41,967 bases of DNA from Myxococcota bacterium (lineage in GTDB: Bacteria > Myxococcota_C > UBA6777), in assembly GCA_023150835.1 (NCBI GenBank), contig JAKLKB010000052.1, forward strand, positions 1 to 41,967, written 5' to 3'. Of this stretch, positions 18,187 through 26,108 are shown piece by piece. Position 1 is the stretch's first letter. Each line of letters starts with the position of its first letter. The position numbers were made by a program, and so were the translations under genes. The notes under the pieces are model-generated. The model had not been told where the DNA came from. It did not search any database and saw nothing but the letters and a program-made list of their open reading frames with translations.

Positions 18187-18237
18187 TCTGTTTTTACATC
18201 GGGCTGGGCAGATCTGTTTTTTACATCGCGCTGGACA
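18187..18237. promoter_or_regulatory. Paired direct repeat upstream of small gene
   Basis: CTGTTTTTACATCGGGCTGG at about 18187 recurs as CTGTTTTTTACATCGCGCTG at about 18214, about 27 bases apart. They sit about 80-130 bases upstream of the candidate -10 box at 18315 and may be activator sites. A related GATCTGTTTTT pair occurs at 16506-16530 after the barrel gene. Confidence 0.4.
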
Positions 18238-18314
18238 AAAGCGCTTCGTTTTGGCATGGTGAACAAAGCACGAAACTTTTGGCCAAGGTGAGCCGAAGAC
18301 TAAAGGGAAGTGTG

Positions 18315-18320
18315 TATACT
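18315..18320 (+). promoter_or_regulatory. Candidate -10 element of the small gene
   Basis: TATACT is positioned 45 bases before the ATG at 18365, in a suitable place for a sigma-70-type -10 box. No good -35 box is seen 16-18 bases upstream, so an activator or another sigma factor may be needed. Confidence 0.3.
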
Positions 18321-18364
18321 TTCCGTTTTGTTGGCTTAGCCAACCCATCTGGAGGATAAAGATC

Positions 18365-18610
18365 ATGGCCGTTCGCGTTGGAAATCAGGCAGTCGGCGGA
18401 ACCTACCTACAAGCCCTTCGTTCCCGAGGCGTCGAGCAAAGCTTCAGCGTGCGTGACGACCTCAGCGTCAAATACTTCAAAGATTCTTATGAGCGCAGCT
18501 CCGTACAGCTTCGTTGGTCCCAATTCCAAGGCGGCGATGGTTGGATGGGTTCGGGCACCCAATCGGGCGCACAACCCTATGCTCCTTGGCAACCCCACCG
18601 CTCGGCTTGA
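18365..18610 (+). CDS. Small protein of unknown function
   Basis: This 81-residue protein starts at an ATG preceded by GGAGG at a nine-base spacing. The first 55 residues are a regular mix of charged and hydrophobic residues (VRVGNQAVGGTYL, FSVRDDLSVKYF, SSVQLRWSQF) that could form a compact beta-rich fold. The C-terminus is Gly/Ser/Pro/Trp-rich and looks disordered. There is no signal peptide, membrane helix or known motif. It stands alone between divergent and convergent neighbours with a long upstream control region, so it appears individually regulated. Confidence 0.65.
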   Translation: MAVRVGNQAVGGTYLQALRSRGVEQSFSVRDDLSVKYFKDSYERSSVQLRWSQFQGGDGWMGSGTQSGAQPYAPWQPHRSA

Positions 18611-18753
18611 TCCGTCTCTTCGGCTCTACTCTTCCATCCCCCTCCAAACTCTTCCATCCCCCTCCCCTACCTTTCCCGCTCAACTCTATCCATTCCAACC
18701 CTTATTTGTCGGTTGCGTCGGTTCTGTCTTTCGGGAGCATACAAAACCCGTGA

Positions 18754-19230
18754 TCAGTTCTTTTTGGCACCTTCGGCGATCCAAGTGCGGATGGCTTCGC
18801 TTTGTTCAAGCCATAGGGGAGCGCGATCGAGGGGCATTCGAGCGCCTGCTTTGGGTTTGTCTTGTGTGATCTTGAGGTACAGGTAGCTTTTGTCGGGAGA
18901 ACCGGGTTCGATCTGTTTGAGGGGGAAGCCTTGTCCGCTGGGGATGCCGTCTTTTCCGCCGACGATGCTTTCGTAGGTGTCTTTTTGCAACTGGAGCAAT
19001 TGAAAGCCTTCTGCGCCGTGACAGCCGCTGCCAGAGCAGTTGGCGATCAGTAGGGGCTTTACGCAGGTAGAAAAGGAAACATTGGTTTGGCTACAAACGG
19101 CGTTGGGGGCGCAAGCACTCGGCCATACGGAAAGCCCCAAAAGTGCGAAGAATCCGCAAGAAAAGCCAAGAAAGCGCTTGGATGAGCGAGTTTGAGGCAT
19201 CATCGGTGGTTGGATGTGAGACATCGTCAT
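18754..19230 (-). CDS. Lipoprotein with planctomycete-type cytochrome c-like domain (CX4CH)
   Basis: The 158-residue product has a signal peptide ending PSAC (candidate lipid Cys) and a single domain with CSGSGCHG, a Cys-X4-Cys-His motif where a canonical haem site would be CXXCH. Downstream it keeps the SYLYLKITQDKP, MPLDRAPL and IRTWIAEGA elements typical of planctomycete-type cytochrome c domains. It is paralogous to the next gene upstream. It may bind haem through an enlarged loop or be a redox-dead relative. The ATG at 19230 follows AAGGA closely; the ATG at 19224 is an alternative. Confidence 0.75.
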   Translation of the reverse strand: MTMSHIQPPMMPQTRSSKRFLGFSCGFFALLGLSVWPSACAPNAVCSQTNVSFSTCVKPLLIANCSGSGCHGAEGFQLLQLQKDTYESIVGGKDGIPSGQGFPLKQIEPGSPDKSYLYLKITQDKPKAGARMPLDRAPLWLEQSEAIRTWIAEGAKKN

Positions 19231-19331
19231 GGTGTCCTTGTATCTGTGGTCTTGTCGTTGTGATCTTGTGTTTTGTATCTTGTTGTCACACAGCGCGGAA
19301 AATGCCTTGGGGTGGGCTTTTTGGATGGAGT

Positions 19332-19450
19332 GATACGATATCCGAGTGATGTGTATACACAAGGATAGTACGTAGACGCCCTATCATTGGGCAGCCACAG
19401 GGGGCTGCCCCTACATCGTTTGATCACGCAATGGGCGGATTTCGTATGAT
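19332..19450. repeat. Family A dispersed repeat, full-length copy
   Basis: This is the clearest intact copy, about 119 bp. The left terminus is ATACGATATCCGAG and the right terminus GGCGGATTTCGTAT, which are imperfect inverted repeats of each other. The core GGGCAGCCACAGGGGGCTGCCC forms a strong hairpin. It lies between the two CX4CH lipoprotein genes. Confidence 0.85.
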
Positions 19451-19468
19451 ATCGCTTGTTGGAGTGCT

Positions 19469-19885
19469 CTAGTTGGCTTTCGCGCCTTCGTCGATCCACG
19501 CCTTGATCAGGTTGAGATCGGCATCCGACAGTTTCGTGCCCGAAGGCATGCGGCTTCCCGCAGCGGGTTTGTCTTGACTCACCTTTTGATAAAGGTAGCT
19601 GTCTGCGGATTTTCCAGCGACCACCAGCTTTGCGCCCGGGTTTTGCTTGCTTTCCGCACCAACCAAGACGGCGGGACTGCCTTCGGTCAGGGTAAGGCCA
19701 AGCGAGGGTTGATCTTTTCCATGACAAAAACTTCCAGCGCAACCTCTCGCAAAGATCGGCTGAACGCACTTTGCATAGGAAACGTTGGTCGAGGCACATC
19801 CTGTTTCGCCGCACGCCACAAGCCCCACAGAAGCAGCGCCCACAACACACACAAACCATCCGATCATCCAAGGCTTCGACATCAT
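19469..19885 (-). CDS. Lipoprotein with planctomycete-type cytochrome c-like domain (CX4CH)
   Basis: This 138-residue protein has a clean lipobox (GLVAC) at about residue 25, so it is membrane-tethered and extracytoplasmic. It contains CAGSFCHG (Cys-X4-Cys-His) followed by SYLYQKVSQDKP, a conserved RMPSG (candidate Met ligand) and IKAWIDEGA. It shares gene order and sequence with the downstream paralogue, from which it is separated only by a family A repeat, which suggests a tandem duplication later split by the repeat. The ATG at 19885 follows AAGGAG at about ten bases. Confidence 0.8.
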   Translation of the reverse strand: MMSKPWMIGWFVCVVGAASVGLVACGETGCASTNVSYAKCVQPIFARGCAGSFCHGKDQPSLGLTLTEGSPAVLVGAESKQNPGAKLVVAGKSADSYLYQKVSQDKPAAGSRMPSGTKLSDADLNLIKAWIDEGAKAN

Positions 19886-20027
19886 CGTTTCGAGGCTCCT
19901 TTTTTAAAAGGCCCGTCTTTGGGTCCGATCTTTCTTGTTGAAGAGAACGCAACGACGGGCAAGATCACAGACACAACCAAGGATACATAACGATGCTTTG
20001 GGAAGCCAAAAGATCCGCCCCACGCGA

Positions 20028-20080
20028 AAAAACGATCACGACGCCACGCGATACCGCGTGGCTGATGGGCAAAAAGCCCG
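20028..20080 (-). terminator. Probable terminator after the four-helix membrane protein
   Basis: Read on the minus strand after the stop at 20106, a small GGGC-TTTTT-GCCC hairpin is followed by an 8-bp stem GCCACGCG/CGCGTGGC with a 4-base loop (20043-20050/20055-20062), and ten bases later by TTTTTT. The T-run is somewhat distant, so efficiency is uncertain. Confidence 0.55.
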
Positions 20081-20105
20081 TTGTTCGAGGGACTCCAAGC
20101 GCGGA

Positions 20106-20891
20106 TCAAAAGAAGGTGATCACGACGGCTGCTGCGCTGAGCGTCACCCATGTGAAGTAGCCGATCCCGAGATGGCTTACGGTCATGGCGATCTTAGCAT
20201 CCGTCGAGGACGGGATGATCACGCGGTTGAGGATTCCCCCCACCACCAACGCGATCATGCCGATGCCGTGAAGCCAAGACAGGATATTGTGAGCCTTGGC
20301 CGAATCAAAGCCTTTCCCTGATCCCCCTTCTTCTTTTTGCGAAGGGATGATCCAAGCCAACACCCGCGCCCCACCGTAGGCAACGGCTGTTGCGATCGCC
20401 AGTCCTCGATGCGCCCAGAGCATCGCTTGGGGACTCAAGCGCCCCTCCATAAAGTCGATCGCGTTGATCTGCCCAAGAATGACCGTTGCTGTAAGCAACA
20501 CAAGGCTACCGATCCCAAAGATCTGATGCAGCGTCTTGACCAGCTCTTCGGACTTTTCATCCATCTTGCAAGGTGTTGCCGAAGAACACGCCGAGCGTCC
20601 CAATGGCTTGGCCATCCCCTTGGTGCGGCGCTCTGCATTCGGTGCCGTTGGAGCCTGCATCAAAGAAGAAGACGAATGAGCCACCAAAGTTTGTTTGGAG
20701 GGCGCAAAGGCGGGTTTCATCGAGATGCTCGGAGAAACCAGCGAGGGGGGATGCACAAGCAACCAACGATAAGGACGCGCCGAAGTCATCTCCGCTTGCG
20801 CAGACGGAAACAGCGCAAATAACGAAAAGAAGCCCCCACAAAAAGCAGCCAAACCAAGCGCAGTGTGCGGTGTTCTACGCATGTTCTTCAT
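20106..20891 (-). CDS. Four-helix membrane protein with conserved His residues
   Basis: The 261-residue protein has an N-terminal signal peptide (to about 33), a Ser/Pro-rich extracytoplasmic stretch to about 110, then four membrane helices. His residues occur at or near the helix borders: LHQIFGIG, WAHRGLAIA, KAHNILSWLHGIG and VSHLGIGYF. This spacing resembles small b-type cytochromes (cytochrome b561/DUF4405-like), so haem b binding is possible but not proved. The ATG at 20891 follows GGAGA by eight bases. The neighbours with redox-type domains (CX4CH lipoproteins, YceI) fit an envelope electron-transfer setting. Confidence 0.65.
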   Translation of the reverse strand: MKNMRRTPHTALGLAAFCGGFFSLFALFPSAQAEMTSARPYRWLLVHPPSLVSPSISMKPAFAPSKQTLVAHSSSSLMQAPTAPNAERRTKGMAKPLGRSACSSATPCKMDEKSEELVKTLHQIFGIGSLVLLTATVILGQINAIDFMEGRLSPQAMLWAHRGLAIATAVAYGGARVLAWIIPSQKEEGGSGKGFDSAKAHNILSWLHGIGMIALVVGGILNRVIIPSSTDAKIAMTVSHLGIGYFTWVTLSAAAVVITFF

Positions 20892-20984
20892 TCAAAAATT
20901 CTCCATGATCGTTGAAGAGGATTTCGTATCCGAAGCCAAGGCGAGGCAAGAAGAAAGTTCCGAGATCGAGACCCAAACGGATCT

Positions 20985-21101
20985 TATACGAAATCCGCAG
21001 GGCGTGTGATCGTCAAACGTAGGGGCTGCCCCCTGTGGCTGCCCTATAATCGGGCGTCCACGTACTCTCCTTTGCGTACACATCTCTCGAATATCGTCTT
21101 A
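20985..21101. repeat. Family A dispersed repeat, full-length copy
   Basis: This copy is in the opposite orientation to the one at 19332. It starts ATACGAAATCCGC at 20986, has the core GGGGCTGCCCCCTGTGGCTG, and ends CTCGAATATCGTC. Its right end touches the stop codon (21099-21101) of the YceI-family gene. The core hairpin lies downstream of that gene and could end its transcript. Confidence 0.85.
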
Positions 21102-21686
21102 TCTTGCGAAGCGAAGCGTCATCGCGAGATCAACCTTGTCTTTGATCGGGATCCACAACAGCGCAGGGCGTTTGATCTTGTAGGTCGAACAAAGGACATG
21201 CGTTTTGATCTGAACCACGACTTTTTCGCCTTTGAGGATATCTCCTTCAAAGGAGGCTTGAAAAGTGACGGGGTGGGTGTTGTTGTTGATCGTGAAAGAT
21301 CCGACAAGCTCGCCACTTCCGCCCTTTGCGTTCATGGTTTTCATGGTCAGGCTTTTGGGAACAAAACGGATGATCGACTCGGCTCCCCCCAACACGCTGC
21401 GCATATACCTGTCACGACGGCCATTTCCGCTCTCCAACGATCCCACGGCGATCTGTACGCTTCCTGCCACGTCGACGGCCTTTCCCGGGATCAGACTGCC
21501 CTTGATCGTGACGTTGCCTTGTACGGAGCCTGCTTTGTTATAGGCTTTGACGTGCTTGGTGGGATGGTACACATCGATCTTGATCTGGCTTGCGCCGTCC
21601 ACTTTGTAAGCAGAGTCGGCGAAAGAAGCGGAAGAGATCAGCGAAAACACAAATGCCAGTGAAAAAACAGCGAGAAACTTTTGCAT
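21099..21686 (-). CDS. YceI-family periplasmic protein
   Basis: A 195-residue protein with a signal peptide (residues 1-23, ASFA) and a YceI-like beta-barrel lipocalin fold: it starts with the typical YKVDGASQIKIDVYHPTKHVKA segment and contains the GSVQIAVGSLESGNGRRDRYMRSVL helix-turn region, conserved in YceI proteins that bind polyisoprenoid-type lipids. The SFTINNNTHPVTF strand is also characteristic. The ATG at 21686 follows AAGGAGA by seven bases. The stop codon abuts a family A repeat. The role in this organism is not known. Confidence 0.88.
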   Translation of the reverse strand: MQKFLAVFSLAFVFSLISSASFADSAYKVDGASQIKIDVYHPTKHVKAYNKAGSVQGNVTIKGSLIPGKAVDVAGSVQIAVGSLESGNGRRDRYMRSVLGGAESIIRFVPKSLTMKTMNAKGGSGELVGSFTINNNTHPVTFQASFEGDILKGEKVVVQIKTHVLCSTYKIKRPALLWIPIKDKVDLAMTLRFAR

Positions 21687-21865
21687 CAGGACATCTCCTT
21701 TGGTGTTGCGGGGGAAAAAAAACACAAGCCTCTACAGAAGGTGCTCGGCGGTGGCGGCGAGATTCGGGGGCTTAGACTGGATCTGTTGCGGATCCGTTAC
21801 AAGCCGACCCGCGATCCTTGTTGTCGCTTTCCGAGAGGAACGCTGTTATCGCGTGTAAGGTTGAC

Positions 21866-21890
21866 GAAGATCAAGGCACCCTTGATCTTC
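21866..21890. promoter_or_regulatory. Perfect inverted repeat upstream of hemA
   Basis: GAAGATCAAGG-CAC-CCTTGATCTTC is an 11-bp perfect inverted repeat overlapping a TTGAC (21861-21865) that could be a -35 box. It lies about 130 bases before hemA in the 336-base spacer. No T-run follows, so an operator is more likely than a terminator; a 5' leader stem-loop is the alternative. Confidence 0.5.
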
Positions 21891-22022
21891 ACGCGCTAGT
21901 GTACTACTGCTGTGCGAAATCGCACGGAGGCCACAGTCCAAGAGAGACCTGCGCGACGGTTGCGCGCCCACAGGACAAAGAAAAGCCTCAAGTATGCGGA
22001 AAGGACAAGGGCGGTGAAGCGA

Positions 22023-23195
22023 ATGGAGCGGATCGCACTGATCGGCGTATCCCATCGGCGCGGTGGTATCGCGGCGTTAGAGGCATGGCATCGAGCGTGG
22101 GATGACCGTGCGCTGTCGGATATCCTTGCGTTGGGATTTCAAGAAGCTGTGAGACTTTCGACCTGCAATCGATGTGACTTGATCGTTGCGATGCCCGAAG
22201 GGATGGATATCCAAGAAGCCCGCCGCCTGTTGGCTCCTGCGGAATGGACCCGCTGTTATACCTACGAAGGTGAAGCCGCCGTTGAGCAGCTTTGTCGGAT
22301 CGCGGCATCGTTGGACTCCCTCAATCCGGGGGAAGATCAGATCATGTCACAAGTGCGAGACGCTTATACAGCCGCAGAAGGCGAAAAAACCGTCGGAAGT
22401 GAAACCAGCTTTGCCTTTTCTACAGCCTTTCGCGTCGCCAAGCGCATCCGCCGAGAGGTCGAGTTGGCCCCCGTCAAAACCTCTCTGTTTAGTCTTGCCC
22501 GCCCTGAGATGGAGCGCGACCTTCCTCTGCACGCCCAGATCGCCGTGATCGGAACAGGCAAGATGGGCCGCATCGCCGCACGCTCTCTTTGTGAACGCCC
22601 CCATACAACGCTTTATTTGATCAACCGCTCGATCGAACGCGCACAAGCTCTCGCCGAAGAACTCGATGGTGAAGCCAAGATCACGCTTTTGTCGTTGGAT
22701 GATTTTTGGATGCACCCTCCTGCTCTTGACGGTTTGGTGTGCGCGACTTCTCAGGCCGACTTGATCAACACTTCCTTTTTAAAGCGCCTGCCGAACTTGC
22801 GGGTGATCGTGGACTTGGGGATGCCACGCAACGTTGCGTTGGGAGCCGCCCAAACCCAAGGCATCAAATGCCTTGATGTGGAAACCCTCCAAGAAGCGGG
22901 GCAACGCCGCCGTCAAAAGATCGAAGCTGCCTTGCTACGGGCTGAAGAGATCTTGCTTGATGAGCTTGAGATCGCAATCAACGAGTGGATCGAGCGTCAG
23001 CTTGGGCCTTCACTTCAAGCGCTGCGCGCCCACTACATCGAGAAGATCGGCGACACTCTCCCCGAGCACGAAGCCCGACAAATGGCCAACCGCTTCGCGC
23101 ATCTGCCCATGAAAGGACTGCGTGTACTCGCCAGAGAACACGGCCTGCACGCCGCACGCACCTTCTTGTCGGTGATCGAGGCACAAGCGCGTTAA
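22023..23195 (+). CDS. hemA: Glutamyl-tRNA reductase
   Basis: This 390-residue cytoplasmic enzyme converts glutamyl-tRNA to glutamate-1-semialdehyde with NADPH, the first step of C5 tetrapyrrole synthesis. The N-terminus has IGVSHRRG, the catalytic Cys is in LSTCNR, the GEDQIMSQV motif follows, the Rossmann NADPH domain starts at IGTGKMG, and a helical dimerisation domain closes the protein. The start at 22023 matches the family N-terminus; an in-frame GTG at 21912 adds 37 atypical basic residues. Ribosome binding upstream (AAGGGCGG) is only moderate. It leads the haem gene run and is preceded by a perfect inverted repeat. Confidence 0.95.
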   Translation: MERIALIGVSHRRGGIAALEAWHRAWDDRALSDILALGFQEAVRLSTCNRCDLIVAMPEGMDIQEARRLLAPAEWTRCYTYEGEAAVEQLCRIAASLDSLNPGEDQIMSQVRDAYTAAEGEKTVGSETSFAFSTAFRVAKRIRREVELAPVKTSLFSLARPEMERDLPLHAQIAVIGTGKMGRIAARSLCERPHTTLYLINRSIERAQALAEELDGEAKITLLSLDDFWMHPPALDGLVCATSQADLINTSFLKRLPNLRVIVDLGMPRNVALGAAQTQGIKCLDVETLQEAGQRRRQKIEAALLRAEEILLDELEIAINEWIERQLGPSLQALRAHYIEKIGDTLPEHEARQMANRFAHLPMKGLRVLAREHGLHAARTFLSVIEAQAR

Positions 23196-23299
23196 ACAAC
23201 TCAAACGCCCCAAAAGTCTTCCGACCACGCTACGCTTGAACGCATGGAAACGCCCTTCTCACGGGCTCAATCCATCTCTTTTATCGACGGAAACACACG

Positions 23300-24190
23300 A
23301 TGCAACACACGATACGGATCGCCACGCGCAAAAGTCGCCTCGCTTTGTGGCAAGCCGAATGGGTCCAAGCGCGCTTGCAAGAAGTCGGCATCCTCGGACA
23401 TCTGGTCCTGATCGAAACCCAAGGCGATCGGGAGATGTCCGCCTTTCGTTTGATGCAAGGCCAAGGCTTCTTTACCAAAGCCGTCCAAGATGCCGTCCTT
23501 GCGGATGAAGCCGATATCGCTGTCCACTCGCTCAAAGACCTCCCCTCCGCCCGCATGGAAGGACTCACACTTGCGGCCATCCCTTGTCGGGCGGATGTAC
23601 GCGATATGTTGCTGATGCACAACGCTGCACACGACGATACCGAAGCATGGCTCCCGCTGCGCATCGGCTCACGCATCGGAACCAGCGCAGCACGACGTCA
23701 AGCGCAGCTCCGACACCTTCGGCCCGATCTCGAAGTCGAAGAACTACGAGGCAACGTCCCCACCCGCGTCGAACGCCTACGCGAAGGCCGCTATGACGCG
23801 ATCTTGCTGGCTTGCGCAGGCGTGGAAAGACTCGAACTGGATCTCTCGGGTCTTCGAACCTTTCCACTTCCTCCCTCGCTGTTTGTTCCCGCCCCCGGCC
23901 AAGGAGCCCTCGCCATCGAATGTCGCTCCCAAGACCTAGAAACACAAAGCCTTTTGCAGACCCATCTCCACGATCCAGACGCCGCACGCACCGTCGAATT
24001 AGAGCGCTCCTTGATGGCTCAATTTGAAGGCGGATGTCAGTTGGCTCTTGGGGCCTCTGCCCGTGTTTGCCACGACCAGCAGATCGAGATGATCGCCTTT
24101 TATCAAGGACAGCACCGCACGCTCCAAGCCCCCGCACAGACCGTCGTTTCCCGCATGGTCCACGCCCTCACCCACCCCTCGCATCCATGA
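23300..24190 (+). CDS. hemC: Porphobilinogen deaminase (hydroxymethylbilane synthase)
   Basis: The 296-residue cytoplasmic enzyme polymerises four porphobilinogens into hydroxymethylbilane. It opens with IRIATRKSRLALWQAEWV, has the VHSLKDLPS and PVRRQAQL-type (TSAARRQAQL) signatures, GQGALAIECR, and the dipyrromethane-cofactor Cys246 in GGCQLALGASA. Length fits the family. Its stop codon overlaps the start of the histidine kinase gene (ATGA at 24187-24190), indicating translational coupling. hemB and hemD are not in the window. Confidence 0.95.
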   Translation: MQHTIRIATRKSRLALWQAEWVQARLQEVGILGHLVLIETQGDREMSAFRLMQGQGFFTKAVQDAVLADEADIAVHSLKDLPSARMEGLTLAAIPCRADVRDMLLMHNAAHDDTEAWLPLRIGSRIGTSAARRQAQLRHLRPDLEVEELRGNVPTRVERLREGRYDAILLACAGVERLELDLSGLRTFPLPPSLFVPAPGQGALAIECRSQDLETQSLLQTHLHDPDAARTVELERSLMAQFEGGCQLALGASARVCHDQQIEMIAFYQGQHRTLQAPAQTVVSRMVHALTHPSHP

Positions 24191-25302
24191 CGCTCCGCAA
24201 ACACCGCCCACAAACCAAGGCCGCCGTGATCTTTATGTTGGTGCTGTTTTTTCTTGGTGCGCAGGTGGTGTGGTGGCTGATCTTTTTGTCCGACCAGATC
24301 AAAAATGCCTCCGAACAGCGCATTCGTGGGTGGCTCACCGATCGCCAAACGATCCAGCGTTTGCTTGACGAATCCCCCAAGCAAAAGCGCCGATGGTTGG
24401 AGATCTGCCGTCAACACTATCCTCATCTGCACTGCTCCAGCGACGGCATCACCCTACGCCCAGAATCCTTTTGGGAGATCCGCGAACGCGGTGATCGCTC
24501 GATGCGGATGTTTCTGTTTGAAAGCGTGTTCTTTGTCTTGGTGATCGCGGGCGGACTGGTGTTGTTGGCGCAAAGTATCCGAACGGAGCGCGAGCTTCAA
24601 ACGCGCCAAAGCAACTTTCTCAGCGCAGTCAGTCACGAACTCCGCACCCCAATCAGCACGATGCGCCTCGCCTTGGAAACGCTGCAATACCGAGATATCC
24701 CCAAAGAAAAGCAAACTCATTACCTCGACCGCTTGCGCGCCAATCTGGATCGCCTCCAAGCGACCTTTGAACAAGTCCTTGCCGCTGCGATGCTCGAAGA
24801 ACACGGAAACAACAAGCGGATCGAACAGCACGATCTCGGCGCTCTTGTGGCTCGCTACATCGAGCAAAACCGAACGGATCTCGAAGAACGCGGAGGCGTG
24901 TTGTCTTGGCGATCCGCTCCCGCGCCTGTGTTTGTGCGTGTCGATCCCCTTGGGTTCGAGATTATCCTCAACAACCTGCTCAACAACGCGATCAAGCATA
25001 ACCCCCATCCCCAAAAGCATATCGCGCTTGCGGTTCATGAAATTGGCCGCTATGGTGTCTTGCAGGTCGATGACGATGGACCCGGCATCCCCGCCACAGA
25101 ACACCAGCGGATCTTTGATGCGTTTTATCGCATCGGCGACGAATTAAAACGCCAAAGCGGTGGGTTGGGACTTGGGCTTTATCTTGTCAAAAGCCTCGCA
25201 GAAAACATGGGCGGCGGTGTGTCGGTCGATGCGCTCGAACAAGGCAGTCGTTTTGAGGTGCGTCTGCCGCGTGTATCCGCCCCATCGTTCGGGATCAAGT
25301 AG
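24187..25302 (+). CDS. Sensor histidine kinase embedded in the haem operon
   Basis: This is a 371-residue inner-membrane kinase. TM1 is at about 12-34, a periplasmic sensor of about 75 residues follows, TM2 is at about 108-130, and there is no HAMP domain. HisKA phospho-acceptor H150 lies in SAVSHELRTP. The ATPase domain shows NNLLNNAIKHN (N box), DDDGPGIP (G1) and GGLGLGLYLVK (G2). The sensor carries a dense cluster C74, H77, H80, H82, C83 (CRQHYPHLHC), able to bind haem, metal or sense thiol redox state; this is inference. Start ATG overlaps the hemC stop by four bases. The response regulator gene begins two bases after its stop, so the two form a cognate pair. Confidence 0.93.
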   Translation: MTLRKHRPQTKAAVIFMLVLFFLGAQVVWWLIFLSDQIKNASEQRIRGWLTDRQTIQRLLDESPKQKRRWLEICRQHYPHLHCSSDGITLRPESFWEIRERGDRSMRMFLFESVFFVLVIAGGLVLLAQSIRTERELQTRQSNFLSAVSHELRTPISTMRLALETLQYRDIPKEKQTHYLDRLRANLDRLQATFEQVLAAAMLEEHGNNKRIEQHDLGALVARYIEQNRTDLEERGGVLSWRSAPAPVFVRVDPLGFEIILNNLLNNAIKHNPHPQKHIALAVHEIGRYGVLQVDDDGPGIPATEHQRIFDAFYRIGDELKRQSGGLGLGLYLVKSLAENMGGGVSVDALEQGSRFEVRLPRVSAPSFGIK

Positions 25303-25303
25303 A

Positions 25304-26017
25304 ATGGCAAAGCGCGTACTGGTGATCGAAGATGAACCCGATATGGCCGAACTCTTGGTCGATAACCTTGAGGCCGAAGGCTACGAAGTGACGAACGCAC
25401 GCGATGGCCACGAAGGGCTGGCCTTGTGGCGTGGCGTGGTGCCTGATCTTGTGGTGTTGGATGTGATGCTACCCCATCGAAGCGGCTACGATATCTGCCG
25501 GATATTACGCGAAGAAGGCGATCATACGCCCGTTTTGTTCCTCAGCGCCAAAGGCCACCCCGAAGCTCGCGTCCAAGGACTCGCTGTCGGTGGCGACGAC
25601 TACCTCACCAAGCCCTTCCATCTCCCCGAACTTTTGCTGCGTGTGCGCGCCCTTCTCCAACGCTCCGCATGGCCTCCCTCCACCGCCCCTTCCGAATCCT
25701 TTTCGATCGGCAAACATCAAGTCGATCAGCGCGAATGGACCGTCCGATCCGAAGACGGCAAAACCTTGTTGTTACGAGAAGAAGAGATCCGCCTGTTGCG
25801 TTTTCTTCTGGCTCACCCCAACACCACCCTCGGGCGAGACCAGCTTCTTGATGGCGTCTGGCAAGACGATATCTTCCCTTCTAGCCGCGTCTTAGAAGGT
25901 TATTTTGCGCGGCTGCGGGATATCTTTGAAGCCGACCCGCTCCATCCACGATTCTTCCATTCCCATCGAGGCTTGCGCTTTGCCTTCTATCCAAAGGGAC
26001 TCGCCAACCCATTCTAA
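25304..26017 (+). CDS. OmpR-family response regulator
   Basis: A 237-residue DNA-binding regulator. The receiver domain has the acidic pocket E9/D10, phospho-acceptor D53 (VVLDVMLP) and K103 (YLTKPF); a winged-helix Trans_reg_C domain occupies about 130-230 (LLLREEEIRLLRFLLAHPN, RVLEGYFARLRD). Its gene starts one base after the kinase stop, so it is the likely partner. The most economical target is the surrounding haem gene set, perhaps via the inverted repeat before hemA, but this is untested. A stem-loop follows before hemE. Confidence 0.94.
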   Translation: MAKRVLVIEDEPDMAELLVDNLEAEGYEVTNARDGHEGLALWRGVVPDLVVLDVMLPHRSGYDICRILREEGDHTPVLFLSAKGHPEARVQGLAVGGDDYLTKPFHLPELLLRVRALLQRSAWPPSTAPSESFSIGKHQVDQREWTVRSEDGKTLLLREEEIRLLRFLLAHPNTTLGRDQLLDGVWQDDIFPSSRVLEGYFARLRDIFEADPLHPRFFHSHRGLRFAFYPKGLANPF

Positions 26018-26057
26018 AAACACCATCCATCCGCCCATTCTAGAAATACCGTCTATC

Positions 26058-26086
26058 CGCCTCTTGTCTGCCTCAAACAAGAGGCG
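26058..26086 (+). other. Stem-loop between regulator gene and hemE
   Basis: CGCCTCTTGT/ACAAGAGGCG is a perfect 10-bp stem with a 9-base loop, 41 bases after the regulator stop and 22 bases before the hemE start. It is not followed by a T-run. It may attenuate or process the transcript between the two halves of the operon. Just before it is an imperfect direct repeat, CATTCTAAAAACACCATCC / CATTCTAGAAATACCGTC. Confidence 0.55.
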
Positions 26087-26108
26087 TTCGACTCTCAAGG
26101 AGGTCCCG

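Larger units (their letters stand above)
17648..18364. other. Divergent intergenic region
   Basis: This 717-base stretch separates the minus-strand barrel gene from a plus-strand small gene. It contains the perfect palindrome at 17887-17906, a purine-rich tract (about 17965-18000), a pair of direct repeats at 18187 and 18214, and a candidate -10 box at 18315. The low-complexity Ala/Thr-rich frame from 17884 to 17648 continuous with the barrel gene could be coding if an upstream start is used. Confidence 0.6.

Noticed and set aside
24034-24186. Longer histidine kinase start inside hemC
   Set aside because: It overlaps the end of hemC with Arg/Pro-rich text; the ATG at 24187 overlaps the hemC stop and begins at the first membrane helix.
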